Shown piece by piece: positions 8,830-16,965 of a DNA stretch of 43,150 nucleotides. A program made the translations under genes and the position numbers. The notes beneath the pieces are model-generated. The model was not told where the DNA came from. It was given only the letters and a program-made list of their open reading frames with translations, and searched no databases. The stretch comes from Spirochaetota bacterium (lineage in GTDB: Bacteria > Spirochaetota > Spirochaetia > Treponematales > Rectinemataceae), in assembly GCA_029778945.1 (NCBI GenBank), contig JAKPBN010000128.1, positions 1 through 43,150 of the forward strand. Direction: 5' to 3'. Position 1 is the stretch's first letter; every line of letters starts with the position of its first letter.

Positions 8830-10095
8830 ATGAAGCCCTCGCCCCGCCTTTTGGTAGCGGCCATTATCCTCATCTTGGCCATTCCGGCATGGCAGGGCAG
8901 CGCCGACGGCGCGTCCACCCTCTATTCCGACATCAGCGCCTTTTTCGAGGCCGATGACAATGCCGGACTCACCACTTTCCGGTCCCTCCTCGTCCCCATG
9001 GGAGGCCTTTCAGAGGGCATGGGCATGGCCTCGACCTCGGTCTATCGGGATTCCTCCTATTTTGAGGCCAACCCGGCCGCCTCCTCCCTCCTCGACCAGA
9101 CCGAGCTGGCTATCTACCACAACAACTGGATAGCCGACAGCGCGGTGGAAAGCGCAGTCTACACAATCCGGAGGAAGGACTTCGGCTTTGGGCTGATGGG
9201 CAAATGGCTTTATCTCAAGTTTCCCCAAACTGACCAATATGGCGATACCTTGGCCGTCGGGTATTATTCCGAGGCAATACTGGGCCTCAATGTCTCCTAC
9301 AATTTTTTCTCGGGCTACAACTTTACCGGCCTGGCCCTGGGGGCGACCCTCAAGGGAGCCTACCGGGCCGTGCCCTCGGTCATCACCGATGCGGCCGGCA
9401 ACTCCGCCGGGGCCATCATGCTCGACCTCGGGGCCCTAGTCCGGTTTAACAGCCCGGGGCTCAAGTTCTATTCCTCACGGAACAAGAACTGCGCCTTTGG
9501 CCTGGCGATCAAGAACCTGGGCCCCGCTGTCCTGGGGGATCCCCTGCCCACCGTGGTGAGCGCCGGCCTCTCCTATTCCCCTATCAGGCCCCTCCTCTTT
9601 TCCTTTGACCTGTCCAAGTACCTCAACCTGGTGGACCTATCCCTTTCGGAAAAGAACCTTATTTGGGCCTTTGGCGTCGAGGGCAACATCACCAATGCGG
9701 TCAAGATGACCGGGGGCTTCCTCCTGAAGGGCGCCAATCCCCGGCTCAGTTTGGGCTCAATCTTCGACATCCCCCCCCTGAGCATCAACGTGAACTATAC
9801 CCTCGACCTCACGACCCAGCTCCGGGACTTTAACCGCCTTTCCGCGACCGTAACCCTAAAGCTCGGGGACCTGGGCAGGGCGGACCTTGCGAAAAAGGTC
9901 GATTCTCTGTATCTTGACGGACTCGAAGCCTACGCCAAGGGCCTTACGGCCGAAGCCAGGGCCCTCTGGCAGGAAGCGGTCAGGCTCAATCCCCGCTTTG
10001 ACCCGGCCGTTGAAAGTCTGCGGGCCCTGGAAAGCGCCCAGCGCCTGCTCGAGACTATGCTTAAAGCCCAAGAATCCCAGGATAAAGGAAAATAA
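8830..10095 (+). CDS. UPF0164 / FadL-like outer-membrane beta-barrel protein with helical C-terminal tail
   Basis: The protein has 421 residues with a clear signal peptide (LLVAAIILILAIPAWQGSADG). The mature N-terminus has the FEANPAASSLL segment seen in UPF0164 and PorV/FadL-like proteins, followed by alternating aromatic beta strands that fit an outer-membrane barrel to about residue 345. The last 70 residues are different: a TPR-like helix pair (LYLDGLEAYAKGLTAEARAL, then WQEAVRLNP) that would sit in the periplasm. UPF0164 proteins are known mainly from treponemes, where they are linked to uptake of hydrophobic compounds, so this is the best taxonomic marker here. The substrate is unknown. 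yggT begins six bases downstream, so the genes are probably co-transcribed. Confidence 0.8.
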   Translation: MKPSPRLLVAAIILILAIPAWQGSADGASTLYSDISAFFEADDNAGLTTFRSLLVPMGGLSEGMGMASTSVYRDSSYFEANPAASSLLDQTELAIYHNNWIADSAVESAVYTIRRKDFGFGLMGKWLYLKFPQTDQYGDTLAVGYYSEAILGLNVSYNFFSGYNFTGLALGATLKGAYRAVPSVITDAAGNSAGAIMLDLGALVRFNSPGLKFYSSRNKNCAFGLAIKNLGPAVLGDPLPTVVSAGLSYSPIRPLLFSFDLSKYLNLVDLSLSEKNLIWAFGVEGNITNAVKMTGGFLLKGANPRLSLGSIFDIPPLSINVNYTLDLTTQLRDFNRLSATVTLKLGDLGRADLAKKVDSLYLDGLEAYAKGLTAEARALWQEAVRLNPRFDPAVESLRALESAQRLLETMLKAQESQDKGK

Positions 10096-10101
10096 GCCAA
10101 G

Positions 10102-10695
10102 GTGATCCTGCAATACGCCATCAAGATCCTCTCCGCGGCGATCACGGTCTACATGATCCTCTGTTTCCTGAGGATCATGACCTCCTGGCTCCCCAGCCTT
10201 GACCTGGGCCGCCCGGGAGCCCTGATTGTTCGCCTGACCGATCCCTACCTGAGGATCTTTTCTCGTTTCCGCTGGCTCCATGTGGGCCAATTTGACTTTT
10301 CCCCCATCCTGGCCCTGGCCGTCCTGACCATACTGTCCACCGTTGTGTCGGGCCTCGACGGGGCTGGCGCGATAAGCCTGGGCCTCATCCTGGGCCTCCT
10401 TGTGGGTGCCCTCTGGTCGGCCTTTGGCTTCATATTCTCCTTCCTGGCGCTCTGTGTCCTCCTGCGCTTTATCGTGGCCTTGGCCCGGTGGAACAGCCTC
10501 CATCCCCTCTGGATGGCCATCGACTCCCTCCTCAACCCCGTACTCTACCGGATAAACCGCGTCCTTTACCGGGGGCGCATTGTCAATTACATCCAGAGCC
10601 TTGTCACGGGCTTTGTCATCCTCGTCCTTGCCAAGCTAGCCGGCGACACCCTTGTCGGCCTTCTTGTCCGCCTTCTGCGCGGCCTACCCTTCTAG
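10102..10695 (+). CDS. yggT: YggT family integral membrane protein (two YggT repeats)
   Basis: The 197-residue protein contains two YggT units, each with a hydrophobic helix pair around a conserved loop (LRIMTSWLP...LTDPYLRIFSRF in the first; LHPLWMAIDSLLNPVLYRIN in the second). That two-repeat form is usual for the family. YggT proteins sit in the cytoplasmic membrane; their role is poorly defined and has been linked to osmotic tolerance and, in plastids, to cofactor assembly. A GTG start at 10102 was used, because no in-frame ATG precedes the first repeat. An AAAGGA at 10085-10090 could serve as ribosome binding site. The gene lies between the UPF0164 gene and yhbY on the same strand. Confidence 0.85.
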   Translation: MILQYAIKILSAAITVYMILCFLRIMTSWLPSLDLGRPGALIVRLTDPYLRIFSRFRWLHVGQFDFSPILALAVLTILSTVVSGLDGAGAISLGLILGLLVGALWSAFGFIFSFLALCVLLRFIVALARWNSLHPLWMAIDSLLNPVLYRINRVLYRGRIVNYIQSLVTGFVILVLAKLAGDTLVGLLVRLLRGLPF

Positions 10696-10716
10696 CCCGG
10701 CTTTCCGGAGAACCTC

Positions 10717-11013
10717 ATGCTGACATCACGACAGAGAAGCAAGCTCGCGGGCCTAGCCCAGGACCTCGAGCCTCAAATCCACCTGGGACGCAGCGGCCCC
10801 ACCGAGGGCGTGGAGGCCCAGCTCGACAAGCTCCTCACGGACCACGAGCTGGTAAAGCTCCGCTTTGTGGACTTCAAGGAATCCAAGCACGAGCTGGCCC
10901 TCCAGCTCGCGGAAAAGTCCGGGGCCGAGATTGTCCGGGTGATCGGGAACGTGGCCGTGCTGTGGCGGCGCAGCCACAACCCGGAAAAGCGCCGGATCGA
11001 CCTCGAGGATTAG
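10717..11013 (+). CDS. yhbY: YhbY family RNA-binding protein (CRM domain)
   Basis: The 98-residue product matches the YhbY/CRM fold along its whole length. It starts with LTSRQRSKLAGLAQDLEP, has the glycine-rich HLGRSGPTEGV loop that replaces the more common GKGG, and ends in the IGNVAVLWRRS strand. Family knowledge: single-domain CRM proteins associate with pre-50S ribosomal particles and help assemble the large subunit. GGAG six bases before the ATG is a good ribosome binding site. It ends the three-gene run with UPF0164 and yggT and is followed at once by a strong intrinsic terminator. Confidence 0.92.
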   Translation: MLTSRQRSKLAGLAQDLEPQIHLGRSGPTEGVEAQLDKLLTDHELVKLRFVDFKESKHELALQLAEKSGAEIVRVIGNVAVLWRRSHNPEKRRIDLED

Positions 11014-11035
11014 TCTTCCCCGCTCATCAAAACCG

Positions 11036-11067
11036 GAGGCCGCCCTAGGGGACGGCCTCTTTTGTTT
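11036..11067 (+). terminator. Rho-independent terminator after yhbY
   Basis: A seven-base-pair stem (GAGGCCG at 11036-11042 with CGGCCTC at 11053-11059) closes a loop containing the palindrome CCCTAGGG. It is followed by TTTTGTTT. It ends the UPF0164-yggT-yhbY transcript. Confidence 0.85.
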
Positions 11068-11099
11068 AGCACTGAGAGGCTTTTTAAAGACACCTATCC

Positions 11100-11513
11100 T
11101 GGCGGTGGGCCTGGCATGGGAGCCCAAGGGGCGGTTCGCTGCGCTCAGCCCCTTGTGTCTGCATGCCACCCCCGCCGCGAGGCCTAGTTTTCATAATGCG
11201 GTCTCGGGGTTAGCCCCACGAGGCCGTCCCCTAGGGCGGCCACCTGTGACGAGCTTGTCCGTCCTGGGGTGGCCTTGCTTACAGGCCCCCCCCCGCCGCG
11301 AGGCCCGGCGCGCGCAGGCATACAACGTTGCGCCGGAAGGCAAGTCCAAAGGCCCCCGCTCTTCTTGTGGAAGGACGACGAGGGACAAAAAAGCCTCGTT
11401 GGCGAGCCCCGTGACGATAGCTTGGGGATAGCACCGCGGCGGGGGTGGGTGGAGCGTGAGGGGGCTTCAGCGAAGCGAACCGCCCCCTCACGCGCAACCC
11501 AGGCCCACCGCCA
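11100..11513. repeat. 414-bp non-coding element with 15-bp perfect terminal inverted repeats (MITE-like)
   Basis: TGGCGGTGGGCCTGG (11100-11114) recurs exactly inverted at 11499-11513. Inside the ends, both arms carry the same further blocks in mirror order. The first is a hairpin around GGCGGTTCGCT (GGGGC/GCCCC stem at about 11128-11155; GCGTGAGGGGGC with its complement at about 11453-11492). The second is a CCACCCCCGCCGCG block (about 11166-11180, and inverted at about 11431-11450). A third CGCCGCGAGGCC copy lies near 11294. No coding frame is convincing, and no target-site duplication is obvious at either side. It fills nearly the whole gap between yhbY and the MFS gene. Confidence 0.7.
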
Positions 11514-11557
11514 TGACATGTACAACCAACTAGTATCAAAATGGACTTGTCGGGTGG

Positions 11558-13771
11558 CTATTTGCCCTTTGCCAGTACAAAGTAGGCGGCGATAAAGAAC
11601 CGGAAACCACGATAGCTCATGTTCCCATCCAGGGCAGCCTCGGCCAGGACTATCTCCACCCCGGGGTCGGCCTGGCGTCGCATCACCAGGGCGCCCATCT
11701 CCCCGCCCTGGGGGGGCTCCATGAGGCTGGCCGCCAGGGCCCGCTCGAACTCGGCCCGCTGCTCCTCTGCGGGGAGGCTGAGGGCCGCGGCGTCCCCGAG
11801 GAGGGCAAGGCCCTCGGCCTCGTCGTCCAGGAAGGCCGCGTACATGGGGTAAAAGCCCTCCATGATGCCCAGGATGTCCGCCAGGGCCAGGACGAGCTCG
11901 TCGGAGATGTAGGCCGGGGGATCTTCCCTCCTCAGGCAGGAGACGAGGGCGGGCACCGAGTCCCGGTCCCCCAGGATCTCGAGGGCATAGGCGGCCTGGA
12001 TCCTTACCCGGGGAATCTGGGTGTGGATAAGGATATCCTCGATCCGCTCCCGGGAGGGGCTATCCCCCAGGCGGGCCACGGCGACCACGGCCGCTCCCTG
12101 GAGCATGTAGTCCTGGGCGTCCAGGGCCTCCCTCAGGACCGGGAGGTGGCCGGGCCCGCCCTGCTTCCCCAGGATCCGGGCGGCGAGGTAGGCCGTCGTA
12201 TAAGGGTTTCGCCTAACTTCTGTGGCCAGGGCCTCGAGGGTCTGGCTTTCCAGGGCAGGCAGGTTCTCGATCGCGAGGAGGGCCTCGACCCTGACCTCGA
12301 AGCGCGGGGAGGCGAGGTAGCCCAGGAGCTCCTTCTGGCCCCGGGGGGAGGCCGAGGTCCCGATCTCGTGGATGAGGCGGAGCTCCTCCGCCGGGGAGGC
12401 CGAGCGGTCGAGGCGCTGGAGGAGGTCAAAGACCCGCAGGTCCCGCAGGGAAAAGATGACCCCCAGGGATTCCCGGACCGAGGCCGAGCCAAGGCGGGTC
12501 AGCCTGCCCATCCTGAGCAGGGCGAGGAGGAGGCAGAAGAGGACGGTCCCGAAGAAGATGCGGTAGGCCGCCGGGGCCGCGAGGCCATAGCCCCGCAGGG
12601 CCTCGAGGCCGAGGCCGCCCGCGGTCGAGCCCAGGGCTCCTCCGAGGCCAAAGGCCAGGAAGTAGACCACCGAGAGGTCGAGGTTTTTCTCCTTGGGCAC
12701 GAGGCCGAAGTAATAGGTCTGGCCGGCGTTCTCCTCCCCGGCGAGGCCAAAGGAGGAGAGGAAGTTAAAGGCCCCCAGGAAGAGGATGGCCTCGAAGGCC
12801 GTGGGCAGGGCGGGGGAGACCACCGCAGGGATGATGGAGATGGCCGCCACCCCCGTGAAGATAAAGTAGAGGGGCTTGGCCCCCAGGCGGTCCACGAGGA
12901 GGCGGGTGAGCAGGCCCATCGCCACGGCCCCAAGGCTCGCGAGGAGGGAATAGGCCATGACCAGGTCGTCCCCCTGGCGATAGACGGCGACCGCATAGAC
13001 CGGGAGGAAGGACCGGGCCATCCCTGCGGCAAAGCTCAGGATGATGAGGACCTCGAAGAAGGCCCGGAAGCGCTTTTCCTTCACCGCCTCGACGATGGTC
13101 TTGAGGAGGCTGGCCGAGGCCCCGGGCCGGTAGTCCTCAGGCTCGGGGGTGCGAAGGAGGATCAGGGAGCCGCCGATGCCCACTGCGAGGCCCAGGGCGA
13201 TAAAGCCGTCGTAGAGGGCCGTGACCGCCCCCGGAGAGGCCGAGGCAGAGGCGAAGCGGGCCAGGGCAAAGGCCACAAGGAGGTTGGTAGCCATCCCCGA
13301 TAGGTTGTTGACGATCTGGACGTTGACCAAGAAAGAGCCCCGATCCCTGCCCTCGGCCAGGGAGGCGAGGACGGGATTGTTGCCGATCAGGGCTATGCCC
13401 CGGAAGATGTTAAAGCCCAGGACCCCTGCGGCTATGAGGCCAAAGGCCAGGCCCGCATGGCCCCGGGAGGCCAGGAAGGGGGCGGCCAGGACGGGGACCA
13501 TGGCCAGGTAGCGGAGGAGCCAGCCCCAGCCAAAGACCGCGACAATGCGGTTGTGCGCCACCAGGCGCTTGCCCAGGGGGAGGAAAAAATAGGTGGCGTA
13601 GCCAAAGGAGTTGAGGAGGCCCACGAGGCTGTCCGAGGCTCCAAGGCGGAGGGCAAAGAGGGTGATAAAGGAGCCCGAGAGGAGGACAAAGGAAAAGGAG
13701 TTCATCGTGTTGAAGACATAGAAGCTCGAGCGGGCCTTCTTGAGCTTGGCGGGGGAGAGGGCACGGGCCAT
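11558..13771 (-). CDS. MFS transporter fused to C-terminal HEAT-repeat domain
   Basis: The protein has 737 residues. The first 425 or so form twelve hydrophobic segments of a major facilitator. From about residue 440 the chain is soluble and built of HEAT/PBS-like repeats (for example FEVRVEALLAIENLPALES and IPRVRIQAAYALEILGDRD), reaching to about residue 640, with a last helical region to the end. Standard MFS carriers have about 400 residues, so the 300-residue cytoplasmic solenoid is an addition, possibly for binding a partner or controlling transport. The substrate cannot be read from the sequence. The start lies four bases after the stop codon of the tetR gene, so it is the regulated second gene of that operon. 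Confidence 0.85.
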   Translation of the reverse strand: MARALSPAKLKKARSSFYVFNTMNSFSFVLLSGSFITLFALRLGASDSLVGLLNSFGYATYFFLPLGKRLVAHNRIVAVFGWGWLLRYLAMVPVLAAPFLASRGHAGLAFGLIAAGVLGFNIFRGIALIGNNPVLASLAEGRDRGSFLVNVQIVNNLSGMATNLLVAFALARFASASASPGAVTALYDGFIALGLAVGIGGSLILLRTPEPEDYRPGASASLLKTIVEAVKEKRFRAFFEVLIILSFAAGMARSFLPVYAVAVYRQGDDLVMAYSLLASLGAVAMGLLTRLLVDRLGAKPLYFIFTGVAAISIIPAVVSPALPTAFEAILFLGAFNFLSSFGLAGEENAGQTYYFGLVPKEKNLDLSVVYFLAFGLGGALGSTAGGLGLEALRGYGLAAPAAYRIFFGTVLFCLLLALLRMGRLTRLGSASVRESLGVIFSLRDLRVFDLLQRLDRSASPAEELRLIHEIGTSASPRGQKELLGYLASPRFEVRVEALLAIENLPALESQTLEALATEVRRNPYTTAYLAARILGKQGGPGHLPVLREALDAQDYMLQGAAVVAVARLGDSPSRERIEDILIHTQIPRVRIQAAYALEILGDRDSVPALVSCLRREDPPAYISDELVLALADILGIMEGFYPMYAAFLDDEAEGLALLGDAAALSLPAEEQRAEFERALAASLMEPPQGGEMGALVMRRQADPGVEIVLAEAALDGNMSYRGFRFFIAAYFVLAKGK

Positions 13772-13775
13772 GGGT

Positions 13776-14369
13776 CTACTGGCCTGCCCGCAGGCTGCCC
13801 AGGAGGATCCGGGTGGCCTCCATCGCGTCGCCGTAGGAGAGGGTGGAGAAGAGGGAGGACTGGATCACAAAGGCCTCGACCAGGGAGAAGAGGGTAAAGG
13901 CCATGGGACCCGCCTTGATCTCCTTGAGCTCGCCCTTGCGCATGCCCTCGTTGAGGACCTGCTCAAAGACATTGCGGAGGGCCATCGTCCTCGCCCGGGT
14001 CTCGGACTCCAGGCCCGTGGGCTTGCGGTCCAGGATGAGGTCCATCACGAGGATCATGCGCTCCTTGTCGTCCACCGAGGCCCGGACGAGGATCTCCAGG
14101 AGGCCGATGAGCTTGTCCGCGGCCCCAAGGTTCGGATCGAGGACGAGGGCCCTGGTTTCCGTCTCGACCTTCACGAAGATCTCCTCGAGGGCAAAGAGGA
14201 ATATCTCGTCTTTGTTCTTGAAGTACTTGTAGATGGTGGTGCGGCCAAAGCCGCAGAGCTCGGCGATGCGGGAGAGGTTGGCGTCCCCGATCCCGTCCTG
14301 GACGAAGACCGAGACAGCCTTGGCCGCTATCTCCCTCCGCCTCGCCTCGTAGTCGACAATCTTGGGCAT
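13776..14369 (-). CDS. TetR/AcrR family transcriptional regulator
   Basis: The 197-residue protein has a typical TetR N-terminal DNA-binding domain: RREIAAKAVSVFVQDG followed by the helix-turn-helix LSRIAELCGFGRTTIYKYFK (residues about 32-51) and NKDEIF. The C-terminal ligand-binding half is all helical and not diagnostic. AAGGAG lies seven bases before the ATG. It is the first gene of an operon with the MFS-HEAT transporter, so it probably controls that transporter together with itself. Palindromic ATTGAC/GTCAAT sites over its own promoter support autorepression. The ligand is unknown. Confidence 0.92.
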   Translation of the reverse strand: MPKIVDYEARRREIAAKAVSVFVQDGIGDANLSRIAELCGFGRTTIYKYFKNKDEIFLFALEEIFVKVETETRALVLDPNLGAADKLIGLLEILVRASVDDKERMILVMDLILDRKPTGLESETRARTMALRNVFEQVLNEGMRKGELKEIKAGPMAFTLFSLVEAFVIQSSLFSTLSYGDAMEATRILLGSLRAGQ

Positions 14370-14371
14370 TT

Positions 14372-14399
14372 ATTGACTCCTTGCGCTTCCCGTGTCAAT
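14372..14399. promoter_or_regulatory. Candidate TetR operator
   Basis: ATTGAC (14372-14377) and GTCAAT (14394-14399) form a six-base inverted repeat with a 16-base spacer, running from the minus-10 element to the ribosome binding site of the tetR gene. A further GTCAATAAA (14422-14430) on the minus-35 is the exact inverse of TTTATTGAC (14369-14377). The arrangement fits an autoregulated operon; binding is inferred. Confidence 0.5.
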
Positions 14400-14426
14400 T
14401 ATAAGCATATGCGACAGGTGCGTCAA
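14398..14426 (-). promoter_or_regulatory. Sigma-70 type promoter of the tetR-MFS operon
   Basis: On the minus strand, TTGACG (14421-14426), a 17-base spacer and a perfect TATAAT (14398-14403). Transcription would start near 14391, about 22 bases before the ATG. Confidence 0.8.
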
Positions 14427-14543
14427 TAAAACTGGCCCGAGGCCCGTGCTTGTGGAAAGGGGACAGGGTCAGTACACTGAGCCAAGAATCATTCGCAAAT
14501 ATCCCCAAGGCCCCCAAAAGGGCCATCGTTTTCTGGAGCACCA

Positions 14544-15338
14544 ATGATCCGCCTTGGCCTTTCATCCCAAGCCTTCCCCGCGAGGAGTCCTCGCGAAGTC
14601 ATAGCCCTCGCCCTCGATCTTGGCCTCGAGGGGGTCGAGTGGGCCGCCGAGTCCCATCTGGCCCCGGGCAATAGCTCCGAGGCCCAGGCCCTTCTCTTTG
14701 AGACCCTCATGGCCAGGCTTGCCATTGTCTCCTTTGCCGCCCTCTACCGGGTCGATCCCGAGAGGGAGGCCGGCCTCGGCTTCCAGGCCCTCCTCGACAC
14801 GGCCTCGAGCCTGCAGGCCCCCATACTGAGGGTCTTTGCCGGCCGGACTGCCTATGCCACCGCCGAGTATGCGGAGAGGGTCGCCCTGAGGGAGGAGCTT
14901 GGACGCCTGGGCGACCTGGCCGCCCACCGGGGCATCACCCTCTGCCTGAGCCTCAGCCGGGGCACTGCCCTGGAGGACTACCCCTCGGCCTCAGCCCTCA
15001 TAGCGGATGTGGCCCATCCCTTTGTCCGCCTGGCCTGGGAAGCCCTTCCCGGTCGTACCCCCGAGGCCGGGACCCAGGCCATCCAGGGCCTCAAAGCCGA
15101 GACTTCCCTGATCCTTGCCCGGAGCGCCGACCGCCGGGGCCAGGCCTCGGCCCTGGACGCCGACTGCGAGGCCTGGGACGCGCGCCTCGGGGCCTTTCTG
15201 GCCGGGGAGACCGAGCCCAAGATGAGCCGCTTTGTGCTCCTTGGGCGGATGGGCAATGGTGACGAGGAGAGGCTCCGGGAAGACGCGGCCTTCCTGGGCG
15301 GCATGGCCAAGGCCAAGAATCCGCCTTTCCGCTGCTAG
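14544..15338 (+). CDS. Xylose-isomerase-like TIM-barrel protein with degenerate metal site
   Basis: The 264-residue product has the layout of sugar phosphate isomerase/epimerase proteins: IRLGLSSQAFPA at strand 1, LGLEGVEWAAESHLAP after helix 1, and APILRVFAGRT at strand 3. The active members bind a metal through Glu, Asp, His and Glu residues at the strand ends. Here the expected positions read LCLSLSRG, VRLAWEALPG and LILARSADRRG, so the ligands appear replaced. This points to a non-catalytic or altered member. GGAG five bases before the ATG supports the start. It is convergent with mazG; the two stop codons share the palindrome CTAG. No neighbour suggests a sugar pathway. Confidence 0.7.
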   Translation: MIRLGLSSQAFPARSPREVIALALDLGLEGVEWAAESHLAPGNSSEAQALLFETLMARLAIVSFAALYRVDPEREAGLGFQALLDTASSLQAPILRVFAGRTAYATAEYAERVALREELGRLGDLAAHRGITLCLSLSRGTALEDYPSASALIADVAHPFVRLAWEALPGRTPEAGTQAIQGLKAETSLILARSADRRGQASALDADCEAWDARLGAFLAGETEPKMSRFVLLGRMGNGDEERLREDAAFLGGMAKAKNPPFRC

Positions 15339-16177
15339 TCGCCCCGTTTTTCCGCGGCCTTGGCCTCGTCCCAGTAGGCGTCCATCAGCTCCAGGGCTCC
15401 GGCCTCCAGCTTTTTCCCCGCCTCGGCCATGCGCTTTTCCACATGGCGGAAGCGGCGGGAAAATTTGTCATTGGCCTGGGCCAGGGCAAGGCCGGGGTCG
15501 ATGCCCTCCTTGCGGGCCAGGTTGATCACGGAAAAGAGGAGGTCCCCGAGCTCCTCCTCGAGGCGGGCCTTCTTGGCTGCCTCGTCCCCGCCCCCGGCCT
15601 GGATAGCCCGGGCCTCGACCTCGGCCTCGGCGAGCTCCTCCCGGGCCTTGGCCCAGGCCCCGGCGGCCTCGGGCCAGTCAAAGCCCACCTTGGCGGCCTT
15701 CTTCTGGAGCTTGTAGGCCCGCTCGAGGGTAGGCAGGGCGGCGGACACCTCGTCTAGAAGGGAGTCCTTTTTGCGCCGGCCCTCGACCTTCTCCTTGATC
15801 TCCGCCCACTGGGAGAGGACTTCCGCCGAGGTGGCGGCCTCGGCCTCCCCGAAGACATGGGGGTGGCGGCGGATGAGCTTGGCGCAGGTCTCCTCGAGAC
15901 TCTCGGCCACGAGGAAGCGGCCCTCCTGCTCGAACATGTACGAGATCATCGTGGCCACAAGGACGAGGTCCCCGGCCTCCTCGCGCACATGGCCGGCCTC
16001 GCCCTCGACTATGGCCTCGACGAGCTCGTAGGCCTCCTCGATGAGGTCCCCCCTCATGGTGAGGGGGGTCTGCTCCCGGTCCCAGGGGCAGCCGTCGGGG
16101 GCCCTGAGCCTGGCTATGATGCGATAGAGGCCTGCGAAGGCCTCGCCGGCGCGCTTGTCCGCCTCGAGGTGGTCCAT
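15335..16177 (-). CDS. mazG: Nucleoside triphosphate pyrophosphohydrolase MazG
   Basis: The 280-residue protein is slightly longer than the usual 260 and has both MazG domains. The N-terminal one starts with LRAPDGCPWDREQT and carries the metal-binding EEAYELVEA and EEAGDLVLVATM motifs. The C-terminal one contains KVGFDWPEA and EELGDLLFSVINLARKEGID. Family knowledge: it hydrolyses NTPs and dNTPs to monophosphates and pyrophosphate, acting as a house-cleaning enzyme and lowering ppGpp-linked stress in E. coli. AAGGAG five bases before the ATG gives the start. It lies 41 bases after the membrane LuxR gene on the same strand, so read-through from that operon is likely. Confidence 0.95.
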   Translation of the reverse strand: MDHLEADKRAGEAFAGLYRIIARLRAPDGCPWDREQTPLTMRGDLIEEAYELVEAIVEGEAGHVREEAGDLVLVATMISYMFEQEGRFLVAESLEETCAKLIRRHPHVFGEAEAATSAEVLSQWAEIKEKVEGRRKKDSLLDEVSAALPTLERAYKLQKKAAKVGFDWPEAAGAWAKAREELAEAEVEARAIQAGGGDEAAKKARLEEELGDLLFSVINLARKEGIDPGLALAQANDKFSRRFRHVEKRMAEAGKKLEAGALELMDAYWDEAKAAEKRGD

Positions 16178-16218
16178 GGAGTCTCCTTGGGGGGAGTAAA
16201 AAGCCTTTAGATGCCCGG

Positions 16219-16956
16219 TCAGGCGACGATTTCGTATTTCATGGAGAGGATGGTGAACTCGTGGCGGTCCGAGAGGCCGAGCTTGTGGAAGGCCCGGGAT
16301 ATGTTGTTCCGGGCCGTCGACTCGGTGACCTTCATCTCGTAGGCGATCTCCTTGGCCGACTTGCCCTCGATGATCGCAAAGACATAGGCCGTCTCCAGGG
16401 GGGTAAAGCCCTTGTCCGTCAGGGATAACCGGGGCTTGGGCTCCTTGAGGTAGACCATGAGCTTTTCTTCATAGGAGAAATATAGGAGGAGGAGGAATAC
16501 CGTGACGAAGAAGACCGGCATGACTCCGGTAACGAGGGAACGTCTTCCTATTGTTGCCCCGAGTATCTCGCACGTGAAAAAGAAGAGGATCAGTCCCGTA
16601 AACTTCAAAGCTGCTTTCTTCCGGAAATAGCCAAGGCGGAACATGAGAAGGGTGGCCATCGAAAGGAAACCGGCGCCATAGATGGAACCGGGGTCATCGA
16701 AAATCGCCAAGGGCGAGCCGAAGGCGAATACAAAGGGCTGCAACCAGACGAGCTTTGGGATTCTCGAGCTTAGGTAGAGCCCGACCGCCATAATGAAGCA
16801 TAGAATCGTATACGGGTGGGTTAAGGCCCGCACCACATCGAAGTCGTGGACCAAGAGGATATAGATTATGTCAAGAATCGCACCGGCCAAAAAGATGACC
16901 GCGAGTGCTAGGCCTGTGGCGTGACTGCTTTTATCTAGGGATGTTCTTGAATTCAT
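16219..16956 (-). CDS. Membrane-anchored LuxR-type transcriptional regulator
   Basis: Of the 245 residues, the first 165 or so form about six hydrophobic helices (for example LALAVIFLAGAILDIIYILL and PVFFVTVFLLLLYFS). The last 65 residues are a LuxR C-terminal helix-turn-helix (FTPLETAYVFAIIEGKSAKE, then IAYEMKVTESTARNNISRAF). The DNA-binding domain would sit on the inner face of the membrane, with no phosphoacceptor receiver domain present. Such one-component membrane regulators are known but rarely characterised; the signal is unknown. The gene is nine bases downstream of an unknown 172-residue protein and probably shares its promoter. Base use is somewhat less GC-rich than in its neighbours. 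Confidence 0.85.
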   Translation of the reverse strand: MNSRTSLDKSSHATGLALAVIFLAGAILDIIYILLVHDFDVVRALTHPYTILCFIMAVGLYLSSRIPKLVWLQPFVFAFGSPLAIFDDPGSIYGAGFLSMATLLMFRLGYFRKKAALKFTGLILFFFTCEILGATIGRRSLVTGVMPVFFVTVFLLLLYFSYEEKLMVYLKEPKPRLSLTDKGFTPLETAYVFAIIEGKSAKEIAYEMKVTESTARNNISRAFHKLGLSDRHEFTILSMKYEIVA

Positions 16957-16965
16957 ATGACCAAC

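Noticed and set aside
11100-11513. Integron attC sites
   Set aside because: The palindromes are suggestive, but no consensus recombination core was found and the whole region is mirror-symmetric, which fits a transposon-like element better.
12023-13303. 426-codon plus-strand frame inside the MFS-HEAT gene
   Set aside because: Glu/Gly/Arg-rich shadow frame with no recognisable domain; the opposite strand encodes a clear membrane carrier.
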